From assembly GCA_044359885.1 (NCBI GenBank), contig JBIKLI010000310.1, positions 1 through 5,251 on the forward strand: a stretch of DNA of 5,251 nucleotides. The letters run 5' to 3'. How positions within the stretch are numbered: the stretch's first letter is position 1; each line of letters starts with the position of its first letter. The position numbers were made by a program, and so were the translations under genes. A model generated the notes under the pieces. It was not told where the DNA came from and did not search any database. It saw only the letters and a list, made by a program, of their open reading frames with translations. Positions 1 through 4,534 of the stretch are shown here, in pieces. Source of the stretch: CAIOSQ01 sp044359885. Its GTDB lineage: Bacteria; Pseudomonadota; Alphaproteobacteria; CACIAM-22H2.

Positions 1-193
1 CGCGCTTAATGTGCCAATAGACCAGTGCTTGGAGAAATTCGGGTTCGTCCAGATCTTCAACTTCGAGTCGGGACACCAGCACTTCGCTCTGACGAGCGAG
101 CAATGCCTCGAAATCGAGGGATTGGGTTCTTGGCGCTCCTGGCCCCTGAGCGGTCGCGAACTCGGGTGAGGTATACTCACGATGCTTGACCAT
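1..193 (-). CDS. Unrecognised protein, N-terminal 64 residues (3' end outside window)
   Basis: An open frame starts at an ATG (bases 193-191) and runs without a stop to the left edge, giving 64 complete codons. It begins MVKHREYTSPEF and continues through an acidic stretch (EVEDLDEPEF, about residues 47-56) into LQALVYWHIKR. The start is supported by a purine-rich GGAAGGGA lying about 7 nt upstream, on the minus strand. No signal peptide or membrane segment is visible in this part: it is hydrophilic at first, then amphipathic and probably helical. I do not recognise a family. It points the same way as the GNAT-like gene upstream but is separated from it by 151 bp carrying palindromes, so it probably has its own promoter. 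Composition is mixed (29/60 G+C in 1-60, 37/60 in 121-180), lower than the transporter genes. The frame could be spurious, but start, ribosome site and codon pattern make a real gene more likely. Confidence 0.6.
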   Translation of the reverse strand, partial: MVKHREYTSPEFATAQGPGAPRTQSLDFEALLARQSEVLVSRLEVEDLDEPEFLQALVYWHIKR

Positions 194-205
194 AGGACGA
201 TCCCT

Positions 206-254
206 TCCGGAGCGCATTTGCCAGCGCACGTGTCTCCGGAGACAAATTTCTCCG
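206..254. promoter_or_regulatory. Cluster of TCCGGAG / TCTCCG palindromic elements upstream of the left-edge gene
   Basis: A perfect 14-bp palindrome, TGTCTCCGGAGACA, occupies 231-244. Its core TCCGGAG (236-242) is repeated at 206-212, exactly 30 bp away, about three helical turns. A further TCTCCG copy at 249-254 forms a second inverted repeat with CGGAGA at 237-242. The cluster sits 13 to 61 bp upstream of the ATG at 193, where an operator for that gene would be expected. The palindrome has no loop, so it suits a dimeric DNA-binding protein better than an RNA hairpin. The binding protein is unknown; the function is inferred from symmetry and position only. Confidence 0.4.
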
Positions 255-316
255 ACAAACGGCCGAAAGGTACAGTCCGAAGAATTAAGTTTTTATCTAT
301 CTTATGAGAGAATAAT

Positions 317-340
317 GGTTAAGGACAATTAACCTTAACG
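317..340 (-). terminator. Possible hairpin terminator after the GNAT-like gene
   Basis: GTTAAGG (318-324) and CCTTAAC (333-339) form a perfect 7-bp inverted repeat with an 8-nt loop. A competing GGTTAA/TTAACC pairing (317-322 with 329-334) overlaps it. On the minus strand the hairpin starts about 5 nt after the TAA of the 345-1097 gene, a usual position for a terminator. The stem is AT-rich and is followed by CATTATTCTC, not a clean U-run, so termination would be weak. A regulatory palindrome is an alternative reading. Confidence 0.35.
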
Positions 341-344
341 CCTT

Positions 345-1097
345 TTATCTTGCCAAATTTAGTGGGTACCGCGGATGGCTTGAGAGTTCTCGAATTTTCT
401 CGATACTCTCCTCGCGGCTGATCCAACAAAGGTGAATGTCTTGGAAAGGACCGGTTGAGCGCGGGAGAGTGCCGGAGAACAATAACGCGGTCCGAGGGTA
501 TCCGTAGTATAGAGTCGGGATCCGACTGTTTAGAATATTGTCGCGCACCAATCCAGTGTTCCAGTCCGTAGCGTAGGTGTCCAGGCAAATTGATCTGCTC
601 AGGTAAGGTAGGTAGAGAGAAACGCCGGTTCCGCGATGCTGGCGATCAACGAACATCGAACCGGCGAGCGAAACTCTTCCCCTCAGAACGATCGGCGGAT
701 GGTTGACTTTCGTCCGCCATTTCTGGGTTTCAATTCCCACTCCACGCGAAAACCAAATTTGGTCTGTCTCGACTTTTTCGGAGACGAAATCGGCGCAGGT
801 AAATACTCGTTCAGCATGGCAGGCAATCGTGTTTCCATGGCTGTCGATAACTTGTAGCCAGAACGCGTCCCGGGTTAAGTCATGTTCGTCCGGATCAAAA
901 ATCGGGCTGTCATACATTCCTATTTCAGAAAGATGACGCCGAAATTCCTGAAAATCAGTATTTATTTTCAGGACGTAACCAAGGTCGGCAAGTTTTTGTT
1001 CGATGCTCGTTATGCTTTCCCTGATGACGCCGTTTTCATCGTCTGCTGATGCCTTCACGGTCTCTCTCTTTTTCAAATGGATTGAATGCCATGCCAT
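345..1097 (-). CDS. GNAT-like acyltransferase-fold protein, substrate unknown
   Basis: This is a 250-residue soluble protein with no signal peptide or membrane segment. Residues 78-100 (AFWLQVIDSHGNTIACHAERVF) look like the paired strands of a GNAT fold with a D-x-x-G turn. Residues 143-159 run from a strand (SLAGSMFV) into DRQHRGTGV. Gln153-x-x-Gly156-x-Gly158 there matches the GNAT acyl-CoA pyrophosphate loop Q/R-x-x-G-x-G/A, followed by a helix (about 160-172). A later LYYGYPR (197-202) resembles the C-terminal strand region of many GNATs. A distant acetyltransferase is therefore the best guess; the acceptor is unknown. The ATG at 1097 has no clear ribosome site. A GTG at 1058 (codon 14), preceded by an AAGAGAGAGA purine run, is a credible alternative giving 237 residues. 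Its GC (25/60 in 961-1020) is far below the transporter genes, suggesting separate ancestry. It lies 67 bp downstream of the regulator gene on the same strand, but nothing ties it functionally to tungstate uptake. Confidence 0.7.
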   Translation of the reverse strand: MAWHSIHLKKRETVKASADDENGVIRESITSIEQKLADLGYVLKINTDFQEFRRHLSEIGMYDSPIFDPDEHDLTRDAFWLQVIDSHGNTIACHAERVFTCADFVSEKVETDQIWFSRGVGIETQKWRTKVNHPPIVLRGRVSLAGSMFVDRQHRGTGVSLYLPYLSRSICLDTYATDWNTGLVRDNILNSRIPTLYYGYPRTALLFSGTLPRSTGPFQDIHLCWISREESIEKIRELSSHPRYPLNLAR

Positions 1098-1164
1098 TCG
1101 GAAAATACAAAGGCTTTATGCGTGCTGGTACCCTCTCCTTTCACCGACGGATTGACGTTTGGAT
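1098..1164 (-). other. Gap with an orphan ribosome-binding-like motif
   Basis: On the minus strand this 67-bp gap carries AAAGGAGAGG (about 1133-1142), a near-ideal Shine-Dalgarno sequence. No ATG, GTG or TTG follows within the usual 5-12 nt. The next gene starts about 35 nt further on, and a TAA in its own frame rules out extending that gene back to the motif. No hairpin terminator for the regulator gene was found here. The motif may be chance, or the remnant of a start lost when the lower-GC DNA arrived. Confidence 0.3.
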
Positions 1165-2154
1165 CTATCGCGTCGTTGGGCTGTCGTAATCCACGAAAGT
1201 CATGAGGCTTTGCCGAATGCGATCGACCACATCGGCGTGATGATTCTGTTCGTCAAATACCAGGAAATAAGTCTCCTCACCCAGGCGGCGGAAGTCCAGG
1301 CCGAATTCGGTGGCGGCGGCCTGGACGCCCATGCCGGCGTCAGCGCGGCCGGTGGCGATGACGGCGGCGACGGCGTGGTGGGTGAATTCCTCGTCGGTGT
1401 AGCCGCGGATGGCGTCGGGTGGGATCGCGTGCCGGGCGAGCAGGCGGTCGAACCAGGCGCGCGTCCCTGAACCGCGCTGGCGGTTCACGAAGCGCGCCTG
1501 GCGGCGGGCGAGGTCGGGGATGCCGGCGATGTCCAGCGGGTTGCCCGGGGCGAGCATCAGGCCCTGGGCGCGGCGGAAGAGGACGGTCCAGCACCGGCCC
1601 TCGGCGCGCAGCCTGTCGGCCACGGCCGGGGGCGGATCCTCCGCGTCGGTCCCGAAATGGCAACCGGCAATGTCCGCCCGGCCGGCGCGCAGCAATTCCA
1701 GCGCCTCGTCGCTGCCGGCGATGTCCACCCGCAATCCCGGCACGCCGCGGGCGGCGCGGGTCAGGATCGGGTCGTGGCTGGCCGCCAGCACCAGCGGCGG
1801 CGGCGGGGCCGTGGCGAAGGCGGCCGCGAGCGCGGACGACAGCGCCTCGGCCTCGGCCGCCAGCGCCGGCTCCAGGCGTCGCTGGCTGGCTGCCAGGGCG
1901 GCGCGCAGCGCCTGTCCGGCTTCGGTCAGACGCGTGCCGTGGCCCTTGGTCCGCTGCGCGAGCTGGCGTCCCACCAGCGCCTCGAGCGCCGCGAGCTTGC
2001 CCCAGATCGCGCGATAGGACAGGCCGCTCAGCCGCGCGGCGCCGGCCAGTGCGGCGGACTCGGCGATCCCGTCCAGGATTGCCAGGGTTTCCGCGACCGG
2101 GATCTGGACGCCGTCGTGTCGGATCCGGCTTTCGAACGCGACGTTCCAACGCAT
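1165..2154 (-). CDS. ModE/LysR-like regulator with periplasmic-binding-like sensor domain, probable tungstate/molybdate regulator
   Basis: A predicted cytoplasmic one-component regulator of 329 residues. Residues about 19-85 form a winged helix-turn-helix of the ModE/LysR type: ETLAILDGIAES, then AARLSGLSYRAIWGKLAALEALVG, then a wing ending in GTRLTEAG. Residues about 121-329 resemble the solute-binding-like sensor domain of such regulators (PBP-like), with AGCHFGTD (163-170), FVNRQRGSGTRAWFD (222-236) and ADAGMGVQAAA (271-281). The Arg-x-x-Gly-Ser-Gly-Thr-Arg segment is the likely anion-contact region by analogy with oxyanion-binding proteins. I chose the ATG at 2154 over the in-frame TTG at 2160, which adds only two residues. 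Divergence from tupBCA across a 52-bp gap implies control of that operon, probably in response to tungstate or molybdate; ligand and sign of control are inferred. The last 35-40 codons are about 50% GC against nearly 80% just upstream, though the C-terminus still reads like the family (ending FVDYDSPTTR). Confidence 0.88.
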   Translation of the reverse strand: MRWNVAFESRIRHDGVQIPVAETLAILDGIAESAALAGAARLSGLSYRAIWGKLAALEALVGRQLAQRTKGHGTRLTEAGQALRAALAASQRRLEPALAAEAEALSSALAAAFATAPPPPLVLAASHDPILTRAARGVPGLRVDIAGSDEALELLRAGRADIAGCHFGTDAEDPPPAVADRLRAEGRCWTVLFRRAQGLMLAPGNPLDIAGIPDLARRQARFVNRQRGSGTRAWFDRLLARHAIPPDAIRGYTDEEFTHHAVAAVIATGRADAGMGVQAAATEFGLDFRRLGEETYFLVFDEQNHHADVVDRIRQSLMTFVDYDSPTTR

Positions 2155-2171
2155 AGGCAATTGTTTTCATA

Positions 2172-2199
2172 TTGATTATGCTCTTGTCCACAGCATATT
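2172..2199 (+). promoter_or_regulatory. Possible tupBCA promoter
   Basis: TTGATT (2172-2177) and CATATT (2194-2199) each match 4 of 6 sigma-70 consensus positions, spaced 16 nt apart. Initiation would fall about 6-8 nt after the -10 box, at or next to the tupB ATG at 2207. That would give a leaderless or almost leaderless transcript, which fits the absence of a ribosome site before tupB. Both boxes lie within or at the edge of the inverted repeat, so a bound regulator would block polymerase. Confidence 0.35.
2175..2180 (-). promoter_or_regulatory. Possible -10 box of the regulator gene
   Basis: On the minus strand CATAAT matches 5 of 6 positions of the -10 consensus and lies 20 nt before the ATG at 2154. 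A -35 box at the right distance is weak. It lies inside the left arm of the inverted repeat, which would make the regulator autoregulated. Confidence 0.3.
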
Positions 2200-2206
2200 C
2201 GCAGCG

Positions 2207-2902
2207 ATGCTCGACAGCTTCGCCGAGGCCGCTCGCCTGCTCCTGATCCTGGATCCGGCCGTCGCCGGGATCGCCATGTTGTCGCTTCGCGTCAGCCTGA
2301 GCGCGGCGGCGATCGGCTGCGCCATCGGCATCCCGGCTGGGGCGCTGCTGGCCATTGCGCGTTTCCCGGGCCGTCAGGGCTGCGTCGTCGTCCTGAACGC
2401 GCTGATGGGTCTGCCGGCGGTCGTCGTCGGGCTGATCGTCTATCTCGCCCTCTCGCGATCGGGCCCGCTCGGGCATCTGGGGCTGCTCTTCACGCCAGGC
2501 GCGATGATCGTCGCGCAGGCGGTGCTGGTGACGCCGCTGATCGCGGCGCTGACGCGGCAGCTCGTCGAGGACGCCGACGGCGAGCTTGGCGACCAGCTGC
2601 GCTCGATGGGGCTGCCGACATGGCGTCGGGCACGCGCGCTGGTGTTCGATGTGCGTTTCTCGCTCGCGGTCGCCGTGCTGGCCGCCTTCGGGCGCGCGAT
2701 CGCCGAGGTCGGCGCGGTGCTGGTGGTCGGCGGCAACATCGCCGGCCACACGAGGACCATGACCACGGCGATCTCGCTGGAGACGCAGAAGGGCGACCTG
2801 CCGCTGGCGCTGGCGCTCGGCATGGTCCTGCTGGCGCTGGTGATCGCCGTCAACGCCGCCGCGGCGGCCCTGCGTTTCCATGCTGCGCGACGCTATGGCT
2901 GA
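2207..2902 (+). CDS. tupB: Tungstate-type ABC transporter permease TupB
   Basis: The inner-membrane channel subunit of an oxyanion uptake ABC transporter, 231 residues, normal length for TupB. The start MLDSFAEAARLLLILDP aligns with the family's typical N-terminus, and SLRVSLSAAAIGCAIGIPAG (26-45) is the typical first membrane segment. Further hydrophobic segments lie at about 58-82, 93-117, 152-175 and 197-222. The cytoplasmic coupling region is ELGDQLRSMGLPTWRRAR (126-143), corresponding to the EAA loop that docks on the ATPase. FGRAIAEVGAVLVVGGNI followed by TRTMTTAISLE (161-192) is characteristic of tungstate-type permeases. No Shine-Dalgarno sequence precedes the ATG; translation may be leaderless. 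The 3' end overlaps tupC by 23 bp (8 bp if tupC starts at its second ATG). Molybdate, or less likely another oxyanion, cannot be excluded as substrate. The TupB/TupC/TupA set as a whole favours tungstate. Confidence 0.9.
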   Translation: MLDSFAEAARLLLILDPAVAGIAMLSLRVSLSAAAIGCAIGIPAGALLAIARFPGRQGCVVVLNALMGLPAVVVGLIVYLALSRSGPLGHLGLLFTPGAMIVAQAVLVTPLIAALTRQLVEDADGELGDQLRSMGLPTWRRARALVFDVRFSLAVAVLAAFGRAIAEVGAVLVVGGNIAGHTRTMTTAISLETQKGDLPLALALGMVLLALVIAVNAAAAALRFHAARRYG

Positions 2903-3638
2903 GCCGGCCGCGACGCTTCCGATCCGTATCGCGGGCCTGACGCTGGTCGCCGACGGACGTGCCGTGCTGGACGATGTCGGCCTGGAGATCGCGGCGCGCG
3001 GCATCACCGCCATCATCGGCCCCAACGGGGCCGGCAAGAGCACGCTGCTGCGGGCGCTCGACGGGCTCGCGCGGCCCGCCCGCGGCACGATCGCCTTCGG
3101 GCCCGATGGCGCGGCGCCGCCGCCGCGCCGCGCCTTCGTGTTCCAGAAGACCGCGCTGATCCGCGCGAGCGTGGCGCGCAACGTGGCGCTGGCCGTCGAG
3201 GCCGAGGGACTGTCCGCGGCCGCACGCGACGCGCGCGTCGCGGCGGCGCTGGAGCGCGTCGGCCTGTCCGGCCGCGCGCAGGACGCGGCTCGCCGGCTTT
3301 CGGGTGGCGAGCAGCAGCGCGTGGCCTTCGCGCGCGCCTGGGCGCGGCGACCCCAGCTGCTGCTGCTGGACGAGCCGACCGCCAATCTCGATCCCGCCGC
3401 CACCGAGGCGATCGAGCGCCTGATCCGCGCCTTGCGCGAGGACGGCACGAAGATCCTGCTGGTGTCGCATAATCTGGGTCAGGTCGCCCGTCTTGCCGAG
3501 GACGCGGTCGTCCTGTCCGGCGGCAAGGTCGCCGAGCACGGTCCCGTCGGCCGGATCCTCGAGGCGCCCGCCAGCGCCGCGGCGCGCGCCTATCTCGAGG
3601 GGGAACTGCCATGGCTGTCCTTCGCCGGCGCTTCGTGA
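2880..3638 (+). CDS. tupC: Tungstate-type ABC transporter ATPase TupC
   Basis: The cytoplasmic ATP-hydrolysing subunit that drives import through TupB, 252 residues. All core motifs are intact: Walker A GPNGAGKST (47-55), Q-loop VFQKTALIRASVARNV with Gln89, signature LSGGEQQR (140-147), Walker B LLLLDEP (160-166) with Glu165, D-loop NLD (169-171), and switch His197 in LVSHN. The Q-loop wording is typical of TupC-like ATPases. There is no C-terminal TOBE/MOP anion-sensing domain, unlike the longer molybdate ATPase ModC, so any intracellular sensing here must come from the separate regulator. Two in-frame starts exist, at 2880 and 2895 (MAEPAATLP). Neither has a good ribosome site, and both lie inside the tupB end, so translation is probably coupled to tupB termination. 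The first five residues (MLRDA) may therefore not be translated. The 3' end overlaps tupA by 28 bp. Confidence 0.92.
   Translation: MLRDAMAEPAATLPIRIAGLTLVADGRAVLDDVGLEIAARGITAIIGPNGAGKSTLLRALDGLARPARGTIAFGPDGAAPPPRRAFVFQKTALIRASVARNVALAVEAEGLSAAARDARVAAALERVGLSGRAQDAARRLSGGEQQRVAFARAWARRPQLLLLDEPTANLDPAATEAIERLIRALREDGTKILLVSHNLGQVARLAEDAVVLSGGKVAEHGPVGRILEAPASAAARAYLEGELPWLSFAGAS
3597..3605 (+). promoter_or_regulatory. Ribosome binding site of tupA within tupC
   Basis: GAGGGGGAA lies 5 nt before the tupA ATG at 3611, inside the last codons of tupC. It is the only strong Shine-Dalgarno sequence in the operon, fitting higher output of the binding protein than of the membrane complex. It also fixes the tupA start. 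Confidence 0.7.
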
Positions 3639-4480
3639 CCCTCGCTGCCGCGGCGCCGTTCGCGCGGCCTGCGGCGGCGCAGACCCGCATCGTCGTCGCG
3701 TCGACGACCTCGACCGAGCAATCCGGGCTGTTCGCGCATCTGCTGCCCGCGTTCCGGACGGCGACCGGCATCGACGTGCGGGTCGTGGCGCTGGGCACCG
3801 GGCAGGCGCTGGATGTCGGCCGGCGCGGCGACGCGGACGTGGTCTTCGTCCACGACCAAGCCGCCGAAGAGCGCTTCGTCGCCGACGGATTCGGCGTGAC
3901 GCGCGTCCCGGTGATGTCCAACGATTTCGTCCTCGTCGGCCCGGACGACGATCCGGCCAGGATCGCGGGCACGGACGTGCTGGCGGCGCTGCGCCGCATC
4001 GCGGCGGCGAAGGCGCCGTTCGTGTCGCGCGGCGACAGGTCCGGCACGCATGCCGCCGAGTTGCGCTACTGGCAGCAGGCCGGCCTCGACCTCGCCACGA
4101 TCCGCGGCGGCTGGTATCGCGAGATCGGCCAGGGCATGGGACCGGCCCTGAACGCCAGTTCCGCCGCGGACGCCTATGCGCTGAGCGATCGCGCGACCTG
4201 GCTTTCCTTCCGCAATCGCGGCCGGCTCCGGATCCTGGTCGATGGCGATGACCGGCTGTTCAATCCCTACGGCGTGATCCTGGTCGACCCGAAGCGCCAT
4301 CCGCATGTGAGGGCCGCGGCCGGGCAGCGCTTCATCGACTGGCTGATCTCGCCCGCGGGCCAGATGGCCATCGCCGGCTTCAGGATCGGCGGCGAACAGG
4401 CCTTCTTCCCGGTCGCGCCGGGCGCGCGCGGCCCGACCATCGGATCGTCGCAGGCCGGTCAGGTTCCGCGCCGGGATTGA
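3611..4480 (+). CDS. tupA: Tungstate-type ABC transporter substrate-binding protein TupA
   Basis: The periplasmic binding protein that captures the oxyanion and delivers it to TupB, 289 residues. The N-terminus (MAVLRRRFVTLAAAAPFARPAAA) is an export signal with a probable cleavage after Ala23; the Arg run before Phe8 (R-R-x-F) allows Tat as well as Sec export. The mature protein starts QTRIVVASTTSTEQSGLF; the TTSTEQSGL segment (32-40) is the family's first ligand-loop motif. VVFVHD (77-82), SRGDRSGTH (139-147) and NPYGVILVDP (218-227) are further hallmarks. The Ser/Thr-rich first motif and the Arg of SRGD are where TupA-type proteins contact the anion. Many homologues have SRGDDSGTH; here the fifth position is Arg. 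Gene order B-C-A places it last, with its own strong ribosome site. Tungstate is the family's known ligand; molybdate binding cannot be ruled out from sequence. Confidence 0.9.
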   Translation: MAVLRRRFVTLAAAAPFARPAAAQTRIVVASTTSTEQSGLFAHLLPAFRTATGIDVRVVALGTGQALDVGRRGDADVVFVHDQAAEERFVADGFGVTRVPVMSNDFVLVGPDDDPARIAGTDVLAALRRIAAAKAPFVSRGDRSGTHAAELRYWQQAGLDLATIRGGWYREIGQGMGPALNASSAADAYALSDRATWLSFRNRGRLRILVDGDDRLFNPYGVILVDPKRHPHVRAAAGQRFIDWLISPAGQMAIAGFRIGGEQAFFPVAPGARGPTIGSSQAGQVPRRD

Positions 4481-4505
4481 GCGTCCGCCGTTTCGCCCGT
4501 CGCCC

Positions 4506-4525
4506 CGGCGACCGCGCCGTCGCCG
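4506..4525. terminator. Possible bidirectional hairpin between convergent genes
   Basis: CGGCGAC (4506-4512) and GTCGCCG (4519-4525) form a perfect 7-bp GC-only stem with a 6-nt loop. It sits midway in the 54-bp gap between the ends of tupA and the GGT-family gene. A competing GTCGCC/GGCGAC pairing (4499-4504 with 4507-4512) overlaps it. Neither side has a T-run, so it is at best a non-canonical terminator, and such stems arise easily in DNA this GC-rich. Confidence 0.3.
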
Positions 4526-4534
4526 ATGCGCCGC

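Larger units (their letters stand above)
2168..2200. promoter_or_regulatory. Candidate shared operator between regulator and tupBCA
   Basis: GATTATGCT (2174-2182) and AGCATATTC (2192-2200) form an inverted repeat with 8 of 9 positions paired around a 9-nt spacer, 27 bp in all. A smaller inverted repeat, CATA-N5-TATG (2168-2171 with 2177-2180), overlaps its left arm, and CATATT occurs twice (2168-2173 and 2194-2199). The site is AT-rich in otherwise very GC-rich DNA and fills most of the 52-bp divergent gap. It is in the right place for a dimeric ModE-like protein to control both directions. It does not match the classical E. coli ModE operator that I recall, so the binding protein is inferred from position. 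Confidence 0.55.

Noticed and set aside
319..588. An 89-codon minus-strand frame overlapping the end of the GNAT-like gene
   Set aside because: It is out of frame with the longer protein, lies mostly within it, and has no independent ribosome site or domain.
636..936. Plus-strand frames of 73 and 77 codons antisense to the GNAT-like gene
   Set aside because: No ribosome site or recognisable domain, and they overlap each other; the minus-strand frame is longer and carries a coherent motif.
1409..2175. Several plus-strand frames of 170-245 codons across the regulator gene
   Set aside because: Low-complexity Arg/Ala/Gly/Pro translations antisense to the regulator, whose domains are clear on the minus strand.
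1340..3448. A 702-codon minus-strand open frame spanning the regulator, tupB and tupC
   Set aside because: It is antisense or out of frame to four well-supported proteins, is Arg/Pro/Ala-rich without domains, and is a typical stop-poor shadow frame of very GC-rich DNA.
3013..4306. Minus-strand frames of 344 and 238 codons opposite tupC and tupA
   Set aside because: Arg-rich shadow translations of two genes with full sets of family motifs on the plus strand.
2207..4480. Molybdate (ModBCA), phosphate or sulfate transporter
   Set aside because: The ATPase lacks the ModC TOBE domain, and the permease and binding-protein motifs (VLVVGGNI, STTSTEQSGL, SRGD-x-SGTH) fit the tungstate type better; molybdate as an additional substrate remains possible.
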